A stretch of 64,000 nt of DNA from Ralstonia condita (GTDB taxonomy: Bacteria > Pseudomonadota > Gammaproteobacteria > Burkholderiales > Burkholderiaceae). The translations under genes and the position numbers were made by a program. The DNA lies in contig NZ_CATYWO010000002.1 of NCBI RefSeq assembly GCF_958405655.1, positions 806,001 through 870,000 on the forward strand, given 5' to 3'. Shown here one piece after another: positions 16,873-25,522 of this stretch (the stretch's first letter is position 1; each line of letters starts with the position of its first letter). The notes under the pieces were generated by a model, which ran no database searches, was not told the origin of the DNA, and saw nothing but the letters and a program-made list of their open reading frames with translations.

Positions 16873-18798
16873 TTACTTGGCGGCGATGACGCGGTACTCG
16901 ACGGCGAGCGGTGCCGCCAGGGTCACGGTACGTGTGCCGCCTTGGGGCAGGTAAGACGAGCAGGCATTGGTCGGTACGCCGCTGACAGCGTAGACCTCCC
17001 AGGTGCCCGCAGCGTTCTCTCCGTAGAACGCGTAGCTGCCCAGGCCGTAGCTGCTGACGGCGTTGACGCCATCGTTGTAGTAGCTGTTGTACGGCAAGGA
17101 CAGCGCCGATACGGTGCCCGACGGCGACTTTACGAAGAAGCCGACGCTGCCGATACACACCGAGCCCGTCAGGCGAAGTTGCAGCGCATCCACCTTGTCA
17201 GAACCCGTCACGATGAACTGGCCGAGCTTCTGCACCGACCCGTAGTTCAGTTGATTGACGTTGCCAAAGGCGGCGGCGAAGTCCGGCACGGACAGGGCGG
17301 CCGGCTTGTATGCGGTGTAGGCCTTGGCCATCTTGACGGCTGCGGAGGCGTCGGCCAGGCCGAAGCCGTACCACGTGGAGTACGCGTTGCCTGCGCCGTT
17401 GGTCTGCCATCCGTAGTCGAGGCGGGCGGTGGTGGCGCCATCGGTGAGCGCCGTGCCGGTGTCGGCGGTGGCAGCGCCCGTGGTCAGGTCGATCCGGGCG
17501 TTGCGGCCGTCGCGGCTGCCGTAGTCGGGATCGATCTTGCGGGCGGTGGCGCGCAGGATCTCGCGCACGTCGCGCCAGGTCAGGTTCGGGTTGGCTGCCA
17601 GCATCAATGCGACCACGCCCGACAGCGTCGGCGTGGCCGCTGATGTGCCGTTCATGCTGGAGTAGTCGCAGTTGGCGTTGTCCTTGGTGTTGGTGGCCGA
17701 GCCGCCCACCGCAAAATCGTTGGGGCCGGTGACGCCATTGCGGCTGTAGCCGCGCGCGCAGCCGGACAGGTCGGTCGAGAAGATCATCGGGCCGGTACCC
17801 ACTTCACCGTACTTGCCGCCGTCGCCAAATTCGCCGCCCAGGCCGGTGATCCAGTTGACCGCCCCCGCATTCGAGTAGCTTGACTTGATGCCCATGGCAT
17901 TGGCTGCGCCGACCACGATCACGCCAGGCTCGAGCGTCTCGATGTCGTTGGCCGGATTCTCGCAGGCGATCATGCCATTGCCGGCGCCCACGGTGGGGCA
18001 GGTCCGGGGCGGAACTCCCGGGCCGTTGCTGATGGACTCGTACTCGTTGCCCGAGGCCTTGAGCATCACCAGGCCGCGGCCGTTTCGCAGGTTCGGAAAC
18101 GCTCGCACGGCTGCCTGCGTGGAGGTGGCCGTGTCGTACTCCGTGGGCACCGGCGGGTTGGCGCCATACGATGCATTGATGAGGTAGGCGTTCTTTGACC
18201 AGTCCGCTCCGCCGTAGGCGGCGTTGGTGTCGGCATTGGGCGAACCGATGAAGCGGGCGCCGCCCAGCGTCGCGCGGGGTGCGATGCCCATCACGCCCTT
18301 GCCGTTTTGTGCGGCAGCAATGATGCCGGCCACGTTGGTGCCATGCGCATCTGCAATGTTGGCGGGGATGTCCGCCGGTGTCGGGTCCGTCGTGCCGTCG
18401 TCGAAGTTGTACGTCATCGACCGGTTGACGTTGGCCGCGAGGTCTTCGTTGCGGATGTCGACCCCGTCGTCCAGCACCAGGACGTTCACGCCTTGGCCCT
18501 TGATGCCTGCCGAGTGCGCCTCTTCCACGTTGATGTCCGTCGTGCCATTGGCCACCAGGCCGAACGCCGCGAAGAAGCTGCTGGCTTGCTTGAGCGCCCA
18601 TTGGTAGGCGTACAGCGGTTCGGTGCTGCCGGTCTGGCAGGCGTACTTGGCATCGACGCCGGTTTCCACACAGGTGGATGCCGGCGCGGTGCCGCCATTG
18701 CTTGCATTGGAGCTGGGCGAATCGCCGCCCCCGCACGCGGTCAGCGCTGCGGCTGCAAGCAGCGTCAACGCCAGCGTTTTTCCCGTCACGATCTTCAC
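16873..18798 (-). CDS. Kexin-like S8 serine protease lipoprotein with a P domain
   Basis: 641 residues from GTG 18798, which follows GGGGGT. The N terminus ends in LTAC with Cys22, so it is a lipoprotein. The catalytic triad is visible in subtilase order: Asp in VLVLDDGVDIRNEDL, His in DAHGTNVAGIIAA and Ser in MNGTSAATPTLSGVVALM. The region after about residue 500, with LRLTGSVCIGSVGFFVKSPS and ENAAGTWEVYAVSG, is a proprotein-convertase P domain. No I9 inhibitor prodomain is evident before the catalytic domain. It is a surface or periplasm-facing protease; its substrates are unknown. Confidence 0.9.
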   Translation of the reverse strand: MKIVTGKTLALTLLAAAALTACGGGDSPSSNASNGGTAPASTCVETGVDAKYACQTGSTEPLYAYQWALKQASSFFAAFGLVANGTTDINVEEAHSAGIKGQGVNVLVLDDGVDIRNEDLAANVNRSMTYNFDDGTTDPTPADIPANIADAHGTNVAGIIAAAQNGKGVMGIAPRATLGGARFIGSPNADTNAAYGGADWSKNAYLINASYGANPPVPTEYDTATSTQAAVRAFPNLRNGRGLVMLKASGNEYESISNGPGVPPRTCPTVGAGNGMIACENPANDIETLEPGVIVVGAANAMGIKSSYSNAGAVNWITGLGGEFGDGGKYGEVGTGPMIFSTDLSGCARGYSRNGVTGPNDFAVGGSATNTKDNANCDYSSMNGTSAATPTLSGVVALMLAANPNLTWRDVREILRATARKIDPDYGSRDGRNARIDLTTGAATADTGTALTDGATTARLDYGWQTNGAGNAYSTWYGFGLADASAAVKMAKAYTAYKPAALSVPDFAAAFGNVNQLNYGSVQKLGQFIVTGSDKVDALQLRLTGSVCIGSVGFFVKSPSGTVSALSLPYNSYYNDGVNAVSSYGLGSYAFYGENAAGTWEVYAVSGVPTNACSSYLPQGGTRTVTLAAPLAVEYRVIAAK

Positions 18799-19089
18799 GA
18801 GACCCCCGTTTTTTTCATTGTGTGTTGTGCAAAGGACGGTGTGTCCGTCTGCTGTCCGACCCGGCGACGAAGCGATTGCACGAGGTCGTGCACGTCGCGA
18901 GCGCATGGGCGCCAGTCAGGTCGGGCCGGATGCTCGCATGCACCTGGCGGGGGATTCAACGAAGAACGCGCTGGTGGCCGCGGATCGGTGCGGCTGTCGC
19001 GCGAACCTGTCTGCGCGTCTCAGGCCGAGCGCGTCTGGAGGGTAGGAGGAGGGGGCGCGGGTGTGAGCAGGTGAGCGATGGTTGGGGCG

Positions 19090-20106
19090 TCAGCGCATCT
19101 GCGTCAGCCAGGTCCGCCAGTCCTTGTGCTGGATGAAAGGCAGGGCGGCCGCCCGGCCCTCGAGCGCCAGCATGCGCGTCTCGCGTGGCGACATGCCGCA
19201 CGCCCGGCGATAGGCGCGCGTGAAGTTCGACGCGTCGGAAAAACCGTACGTCAGTGCAATCTCCGCGACCGAGCGATGAGTTTGCGAGCGGTCGGCCAGG
19301 ATGGCATGGCATTGCCGCAGGCGCTGTGCGCGAACGTAATTGACGAAGCCTCCCTCCTGCTCGAACAGGCGGTACAGTGTGGCGCGTGAGATGCCAAAGT
19401 GCGCGGCCACCCCCTCGGGCGAGAGTTCCAGATCGGCCAGGCTGTGTGCGATATGGCGGCAGATGGCGGCGAACAGGCTCTCACGCACCGCGCGCACATT
19501 CGATTCGGTCACCTGCGAATTGATGGCGGCCGCCGCCAATTGCAGCGTGCTCGGGATGACCGCCTGTATCTCGCCATCGGTCAGGTGCCCGGCCGATCGG
19601 TACAGCGCGCACAAGTGATCGCGCAGCAGTCCGATCATCGGGCTGTCCCCGCGCAGCACGCGCATGCTGAGTTCGTCCGGCGAGCGCAGCAGCGGCGCCA
19701 TCAGGCGTCGCGGCACGACCAGGCTCAGGAATTGGCTGTCGGTGGTGCTGGTCGCCAACGGTTGCGCGGCATCCACGATGAACAGGTCGCCTGGGCGCGT
19801 GGCAGTGCCGGTGGCGCCGTCGCGCTGTCCGCAGCTGCCCTGCAGGTAGTACTGGAGGATGTAGGCGTCCACACCGTCACGCCCGAGCTTGGAGCGCGAG
19901 CGATCGTAGTGCTGTCCCTGCGTGTGGATCATCCCGAGGCCTGTTTCCCCGCACAGATAGGCGTCCACGCTGGCTTCGAAGCCGTGTGCCTCGGGTGCGG
20001 CGGCACGAATGTCGAACAGGACGTTGATGGCGTCGCGCCACGCCGCAAACTGCTGCTCGCGCGGCACGGAACGCGTATCGAAATGAGAGTGGGGCGCTTT
20101 GCTCAC
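19090..20106 (-). CDS. AraC-family regulator, possibly with an FNR-like cysteine extension
   Basis: 338 residues from GTG 20106. The N-terminal half has the FDTRSVPREQQFAAWRDAI opening of the AraC-binding-like (FeaR-type) group. The C-terminal half has the HTH pair GVAAHFGISRATLYRLF and SVAEIALTYGFSDASNFTRA, ending in ACGMSPRETR. The frame stays open upstream. An ATG at 20253 would add 49 residues holding C-x2-C-x5-C (Cys14, Cys17, Cys23), the exact spacing of the FNR iron-sulfur ligands. An ATG at 20148 is a third choice. None has a strong Shine-Dalgarno sequence. No target gene is obvious; the subtilase gene lies downstream on the same strand. Confidence 0.85.
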   Translation of the reverse strand: MSKAPHSHFDTRSVPREQQFAAWRDAINVLFDIRAAAPEAHGFEASVDAYLCGETGLGMIHTQGQHYDRSRSKLGRDGVDAYILQYYLQGSCGQRDGATGTATRPGDLFIVDAAQPLATSTTDSQFLSLVVPRRLMAPLLRSPDELSMRVLRGDSPMIGLLRDHLCALYRSAGHLTDGEIQAVIPSTLQLAAAAINSQVTESNVRAVRESLFAAICRHIAHSLADLELSPEGVAAHFGISRATLYRLFEQEGGFVNYVRAQRLRQCHAILADRSQTHRSVAEIALTYGFSDASNFTRAYRRACGMSPRETRMLALEGRAAALPFIQHKDWRTWLTQMR

Positions 20107-20603
20107 GATGGGTTCCCGAAGACCGACGTCATTGTGCAGAAGCAGCATGGCCCTGCGGCATGCCTCTGAAGTGGGGCGTGCCGCACATGCCTCGCGAAGG
20201 TGGCACGCCTGGCACGACGTCTGCCGCGTCAGTGCGCGTTGCCGCTCCGTCATCAAGGACCGCGCAACCAGCGGCAGCCGGCCAAGGCACCAGGGCACCG
20301 GTCGCCTGCGCGTCATGCAGGGTGAGACGATGGAAAATCGCCGCACAGGATTGTGCACTGCACTCCACCTGTTCAGGCGATGAAGCCCAGAGTTTTTGTC
20401 GGGTTCGCAATCGTTTGCCGTGTTTGCCCGTTGTGCCAAGTTGAATGCCAACCCACGGTCGCCGGCGGCAGGTGCAGACCTTGCTGCGGGAAGGTCTGGG
20501 TGGCGCAAGCGTGGTATCCGGTCCCGGGCCGCGGGCGGAACAGGCGCCCGTCACCGATTCCGCCAGCGTTGCCTATGCTGGGTCTGCACTCTCGGAGAAC
20601 GCC

Positions 20604-20792
20604 ATGCCAGACGATCGCGCGTCGCCCACCCCCATGCCCGCCAACCCGCATCCGCCGGTGCCGGATTCGCACGAAGAATCGCTGCTGGACGAAGGCCTGG
20701 AAGAGACCTTCCCGGCCAGCGATCCGGTGTCGGTCGATACCGGCAAGCCCGATGGGGCGCCAAAAGTGCCAGGGAGTGCGCCCAAACCGTAA
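20604..20792 (+). CDS. Small conserved hypothetical protein with an ETFPASDP motif
   Basis: 62 residues, acidic and proline-rich, with no membrane segment. The centre LLDEGLEETFPASDPVSVDT matches a motif I recall from many small Burkholderiales hypothetical proteins. It has a CGGAGAAC-like ribosome site upstream. Its function is unknown and it stands alone in a plus-strand gap. The following 300 bp (20793-21092) hold a small ACGGCTG/CAGCCGT hairpin at 20816-20832 without a T tract, and no other gene that I can support. Confidence 0.65.
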   Translation: MPDDRASPTPMPANPHPPVPDSHEESLLDEGLEETFPASDPVSVDTGKPDGAPKVPGSAPKP

Positions 20793-21092
20793 AATGCGCT
20801 GTGCGTGTCAACAAAACGGCTGTTTCAGCCGTATGAGGTGACACCGGAAACAACGCGCGGATCCTGCGTGCGCGACTCGGCGGGAAGCTGGCATGCCGGC
20901 CGGAAACGGTGTCGGCGTAGCGGGAAACCACCTGCACCGGCCTGCCTCGGTCCGGCAGGGACGTCGAGGCCGTAAGCGTGATATTGGCTGCGGCGCGGCG
21001 CGCTTGTTCGCCCCAGCCCCGCTGTCTCTTTTTTGATCAACCTGGCACGGGTACGCAGCCCACGCCAGCCGGATTCCTTTTGCCTTTGCTCC

Positions 21093-23723
21093 ATGCCTGA
21101 AGCCGCGTCCAACGACGCCAGCCCCCATCCGTCCCGACCACCGGACAGCCCATCTGCTGCCGTGTCCCCCGCTCGCCCGCGCGATCCGGGCCTGGGACTG
21201 GGCGGCTGGGCCATGATCGGCATCGTGCTCGTGTTGGGTGCGCTGGTGTTCGATAGCCTGTACGCGCTGCTCGATCACGTGCACTACGCCGACATGCTCG
21301 CTGCGCTGCAGGCCACGCCGAGCCTGCACGTATGGCTGGCCATCGTGGCCACGGCCCTCAGCTATGCGGCGCTCACCCGCTATGACGCCTCCGGCCTGCG
21401 GTATGCCGGAGCTCACATGGCACCTGGGACGGTGGCGACCACGTCGTTCATCGCCTACGCGCTGGGGAATGCCGTTGGGCTGGGTTCGCTGACCGCGAGT
21501 GCGGTGCGTACGCGTCTATACGCGGCAGCCGGCGTGGACGCGGCCCGCGTCACCGAGGCGGTCGCCTTCGACGCCGGTGCGCTTGGGGTATCGACCACGG
21601 CGTTCGGAGCAGTCGGACTGCTCTGGGGCGCGCCGCACATTGCCGCCATCACGCATTTGCCCGCAGCGCTGCTGGAGGCCGTTGCGCTGCTGGTGCTCGC
21701 CGGGGTGTTCGTGCTGTTGGCGTTGTGCATGCGCAGCCGGCACGTGACGCTGTTCGGCAGGTGGGAGATCCGCTTGCCGCCGCCCGGGCTGGCAGCGCGC
21801 CAGTTCGCCATCTCGGCGGCAGACCTGAGCGCGGCGGCGGCGGCGCTGTGGTTCCTGATGCCGGCCGGCGCGGTCGACCTGCCGACGTTTGTGGCGTTCT
21901 ATGCGCTGGCGGTCACGCTGGGGGTGCTGAGCCAGAGCCCGGGTGGGCTCGGTGTGTTCGAGGCCGTCATGCTGCTTGGCTGCAGCGGTCAGTCGCCGCC
22001 CGCCGAGGTGCTCGCTGCACTGCTGTATTACCGGGCCATCTACTTTCTGCTGCCGCTCGTGGTGGCCACGGCCATGCTCGGCGTCTTCGAATTGCGCTCG
22101 GGCGCGGGCGCACCGTTCGGCCGGGCGGCGGTCAGGCTCTCGCCCGGCCTGCTGGCCGCGCTGACGATGGTGGCGGGCGTGATGCTGCTCGTCTCTGGCG
22201 TGACGCCGGCCTCCGACGAAGCCGAAGACCTCCTGCGCATGCATGTGCCACTGTTCGTGGTGGAGGCATCGCACATGATCGGCAGCGTAGCGGGGCTCAT
22301 CATGCTGTTCGTCGCGCGGGGGCTGCTGCATCGGCTTGATGCCGCCTGGTGGGCGGCGCTTGTGCTGTCCGTGCTGACGGGCGTGCTGGCCTTGCCAAAG
22401 GGCATCGCCGTATCCGAGATGGCCGTGCTGGCCACGCTGGCCGCGCTGCTCGTCATTTCCCGGCGGCAGTTTGATCGGCCGTCTTCGCTGTTTTCGCAAC
22501 GGCTGGAACCGGGCTGGCTGATCGCCATGGTGTGCGTGTTTGCGGCCTGCGTGTGGATTCTCTTTTTCGCCTACCGGGAAGTCGCGTACGCCAACCAGCT
22601 CTGGTGGCAGTTCACGTTTGACGGCGACGCGCCGCGCTCCATCCGCGCGCTGATGGCGGTGGCCGTCACGGGCCTCGGGTTCGGGATGTGGCAGCTCTTC
22701 CGCAAGGAGCCGGGGGTCACGACATTCCCGAGCGAGCAGGACCTCGACCGCGCCGCCGCGATCATCCGCAAGCAGCCCGCCGCCGACGCCGTGCTCGCGC
22801 TGATGGGTGACAAGAGCCTGTTGTTCTCGCCGTCGGGCAACGCCTTCATCATGTATGCCAAGCAGGGGCGTTCGTGGGTGGCGCTGTCCGATCCGGTGGG
22901 CGCGCAGCAGGAGTGGCCGGAGCTCATTTGGCGCTTCATCGAAATGGCCGATGCGCACGGCGGCCGCGCCGCGTTCTACAAGACGCGGCCGCAAACGCTG
23001 CCGCTGTACCTGGATGCAGGGCTGCGCGCCTACAAGCTGGGCGAAGAGGCCTATGTGTCGCTGCCGGAGTTCAGCCTCAAGGGATCGCGCCGCGCCAACC
23101 TGCGCCACGGCGTGACGCGCGGCGAGCGCGAGGGCCTGTCGTTCGAGATCGTGCCGGTGGAAGGTGTGCCCGCCATACTGGAAGCACTGCGTGTCATCTC
23201 TGATGAATGGCTGCGCAACCAGCACGCGCGCGAGAAGGGGTTCTCCCTCGGCGCCTTCGACGACCGCTACGTGCGCAGCCAGCCGGTGGCAGTAGTGCGC
23301 CGCGAAGGGGCTATCCTCGCGTTTGCCACGCTGATGTGCCCCGACGTGCTGCGCATCGAGGCAAGCGTTGACCTGATGCGCCAGCGCGCCAACGTGCCGC
23401 CGGGCACGATGGACTTCCTCTTCGGCAAGCTGATCCTGCATTTCCAGGCGGCGGGGTATCAGCGCTTTGGACTGGGCATGGCGCCCATGTCGGGCATGGT
23501 CGAGCATCAGCTTGCGCCACGCTGGCATCGATTCGGACGGATGATGTTCCGCCATGGCGCGCGCTTCTACAATTTCAGAGGGCTGCGCAGTTTCAAGGAC
23601 AAGTTCGAGCCGGTGTGGGAACCCCGCTACCTGCTCACGCGTGGCGGACTGGCACCGCTATTCACATTGACGGACGTTGCCGCATTGATCGGCGGCGGGT
23701 TGAAGGGAGTGATCTCCAAATGA
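21093..23723 (+). CDS. mprF: Bifunctional lysylphosphatidylglycerol flippase/synthetase
   Basis: 876 residues; the start at MPEAASNDASPHPSRPPD is preferred over an upstream TTG. Residues about 30-560 are a multi-pass membrane region with the LPG flippase-type core (SFIAYALGNAVGLGSLTAS and QSPGGLGVFEAVMLLG). Residues about 580-870 form a cytoplasmic DUF2156/GNAT-like synthase domain with GDKSLLFSPSGNAFIMYAKQ and GSRRANLRHGVTRGEREGL. The enzyme transfers lysine from Lys-tRNA to phosphatidylglycerol and flips the product outward, which raises resistance to cationic peptides. It overlaps acvB by 4 bases. Confidence 0.93.
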   Translation: MPEAASNDASPHPSRPPDSPSAAVSPARPRDPGLGLGGWAMIGIVLVLGALVFDSLYALLDHVHYADMLAALQATPSLHVWLAIVATALSYAALTRYDASGLRYAGAHMAPGTVATTSFIAYALGNAVGLGSLTASAVRTRLYAAAGVDAARVTEAVAFDAGALGVSTTAFGAVGLLWGAPHIAAITHLPAALLEAVALLVLAGVFVLLALCMRSRHVTLFGRWEIRLPPPGLAARQFAISAADLSAAAAALWFLMPAGAVDLPTFVAFYALAVTLGVLSQSPGGLGVFEAVMLLGCSGQSPPAEVLAALLYYRAIYFLLPLVVATAMLGVFELRSGAGAPFGRAAVRLSPGLLAALTMVAGVMLLVSGVTPASDEAEDLLRMHVPLFVVEASHMIGSVAGLIMLFVARGLLHRLDAAWWAALVLSVLTGVLALPKGIAVSEMAVLATLAALLVISRRQFDRPSSLFSQRLEPGWLIAMVCVFAACVWILFFAYREVAYANQLWWQFTFDGDAPRSIRALMAVAVTGLGFGMWQLFRKEPGVTTFPSEQDLDRAAAIIRKQPAADAVLALMGDKSLLFSPSGNAFIMYAKQGRSWVALSDPVGAQQEWPELIWRFIEMADAHGGRAAFYKTRPQTLPLYLDAGLRAYKLGEEAYVSLPEFSLKGSRRANLRHGVTRGEREGLSFEIVPVEGVPAILEALRVISDEWLRNQHAREKGFSLGAFDDRYVRSQPVAVVRREGAILAFATLMCPDVLRIEASVDLMRQRANVPPGTMDFLFGKLILHFQAAGYQRFGLGMAPMSGMVEHQLAPRWHRFGRMMFRHGARFYNFRGLRSFKDKFEPVWEPRYLLTRGGLAPLFTLTDVAALIGGGLKGVISK

Positions 23724-25495
23724 GTTGCCAAGCACCGCGCACGCAAGAGGCGCGGCACAGGGGAGCGCAGCACGGTGGCTGGCGTCTGCACATGGCTGGC
23801 GCCGTGCTTCTTGCGGCCGGTTTGACGGCATCCTGGGCCGTGGCGGCTGCCGCGCCCGCGGCGGTCTCGGCGTCCAGGACGCCGCCCGTGCAGGGGCCGG
23901 TGCTGGTACCACCCGTCGGCATGACGGGTGCCAGCGGCGTCGTGGCAGTTCCTGCTCAGGGCGATGCGCCGCCGCGTCTGCAGATGAGCGCGGCCGCCGT
24001 CACCGCCAACAAGGTCGCCAACGGCGGCGTGCTCTCGCTGCCCGTGGTGGCGCCCGCTACGTCCGCTGCCGCGCCTGGCGCCGTGGAGTTCGTCACGCAC
24101 GGGCGCTTTCGCGACGTACCGGTCTACAAGCCCAAGGGCGAAATCCGCTCCGTCGTGCTCATGCTCTCGGGTGACCAGGGCTGGACGCCCGCGACATCGC
24201 GCATGGCGCAGGCCCTGGCAGAGCAAGGGGCGCTCGTGGCCGGACTGTCGACGCCGGCGCTGTTCTCCAGCCTCGAGGCCGATTTTGGCGACTGCGCCTT
24301 TCCCGATGGCGATCTCGAGAACTTCAGCCGTTTCCTGCAGGCCTACGAGAAGGTGCCGGGTTATTACCCACCCATCCTCGTGGGTGACAACGAAGGTGGC
24401 GCGCTCGCCTACGCCATGATCGCGCAGGCACGCCCGAACATCTTTGCCGCGGCCATGTCGATGGAGTTCTGCCCCGTGCTGGAGCTGCGCAAGCCGCTGT
24501 GCAAGGGTGAGGGCGTGCACTTCAGCCGCCGCCAAAGCGAGAGTCGCACCACCGCCAAGCGCAACAAGCCGCCCGAGAACGCAGGCGTGGTGCTGCTGCC
24601 GGCCACGAAGCTTTCGGCGCCCTGGGTGGCCTTGCAATCTGGCGTGCTGACGCCGTTTGCGCGGCGCTCCGGGCCGCTGTGCGAGGCGCGCGCCACGCAA
24701 ACCTTCATCGACACGATTGCCGGCGCGCAGTCGGTGGCGCTGCCGCATGCTGCGCCCGCCGCCAATACGCCGCCGGTGACCGCAAGCGAACCCTTCGAGG
24801 CTGCGTTCGCCAAGCTGGTGGCACAGCGCAAGCCGCTGCCCCCGCCGCCGCCTGCCGCGGTGTCGGACTTGCCGATCATCGAGGTGGCCGCGCAACCGGG
24901 CACGTCGTCGGAACTGTTTGCCGTGCTGCTGTCGGGCGACGGCGGCTGGGCAGGGCTGGACAAGGAGGTCGCCGCCGCATTGTCCAAATCGGGTGTGCCG
25001 GTGGTCGGCATCGATTCACTGCGCTACTTCTGGACGCCGCGCACGCCGGCCTCCGCGGCAGCCGACGTCGACCGCATCGTGCGTTTCTACGCCACGCGCT
25101 GGAAGAAGCAGAAGGTCCTGCTGATCGGCTATTCGCAAGGCGCGGACGTGCTGCCCTTCATCGTCAATCGCCTGCCAGCGGCTTCGCGCGAGCATGTTGC
25201 GCTGGCCGTGATGATGGGTCTGGGCAAGCGTGCAGACTTCGAGTTTCACATGACCAACTGGATGTCGAGCAGCACCTCGGGCCTGCTGATCCTGCCCGAG
25301 GTACAGAAGCTGCCCGCAGGCCTTGGCATGTGCATCTACGGCAAGGAAGAGACGGACACCAACTGCCCGGGTCTGGACCCGAAGCAGATCCAGCTCGTGA
25401 AACTCCCGGGCGGTCATCACTTTGATGGCGACTACGCCAAGCTGGCGCGCATCATTCTGGAAGGAGCGCGCGTGGCGGGCAACGCTTCGCGCTAG
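23720..25495 (+). CDS. acvB: AcvB/VirJ-family periplasmic lysyl-PG hydrolase
   Basis: 591 residues with an N-terminal membrane or signal segment, HMAGAVLLAAGLTASWAVAA. It has two VirJ-like alpha/beta-hydrolase units: about 130-330, starting VVLMLSGDQGWTPATSRMA, and about 395-590, starting LFAVLLSGDGGWAGLDKEV. The second carries the nucleophile elbow GYSQGADVLPF and a terminal LPGGHHFDGDY histidine motif. AcvB proteins encoded next to MprF/LpiA hydrolyse lysyl-phosphatidylglycerol and balance its level. The start ATG overlaps the mprF stop (ATGA), so the two are one translational unit. Confidence 0.92.
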   Translation: MSCQAPRTQEARHRGAQHGGWRLHMAGAVLLAAGLTASWAVAAAAPAAVSASRTPPVQGPVLVPPVGMTGASGVVAVPAQGDAPPRLQMSAAAVTANKVANGGVLSLPVVAPATSAAAPGAVEFVTHGRFRDVPVYKPKGEIRSVVLMLSGDQGWTPATSRMAQALAEQGALVAGLSTPALFSSLEADFGDCAFPDGDLENFSRFLQAYEKVPGYYPPILVGDNEGGALAYAMIAQARPNIFAAAMSMEFCPVLELRKPLCKGEGVHFSRRQSESRTTAKRNKPPENAGVVLLPATKLSAPWVALQSGVLTPFARRSGPLCEARATQTFIDTIAGAQSVALPHAAPAANTPPVTASEPFEAAFAKLVAQRKPLPPPPPAAVSDLPIIEVAAQPGTSSELFAVLLSGDGGWAGLDKEVAAALSKSGVPVVGIDSLRYFWTPRTPASAAADVDRIVRFYATRWKKQKVLLIGYSQGADVLPFIVNRLPAASREHVALAVMMGLGKRADFEFHMTNWMSSSTSGLLILPEVQKLPAGLGMCIYGKEETDTNCPGLDPKQIQLVKLPGGHHFDGDYAKLARIILEGARVAGNASR

Positions 25496-25522
25496 GCTGC
25501 CGGCGCTGCAGCGGTGGGGCCG

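Noticed and set aside
20353..20841. A 162-codon ORF overlapping the ETFPASDP small gene
   Set aside because: It is out of frame with the conserved small protein and is Arg/Pro/Cys-rich, typical of a shadow.
21516..23555. A 679-codon antisense frame across mprF
   Set aside because: Composition is Arg/His/Gln-rich with no domain, and mprF has full family motifs in the opposite strand.
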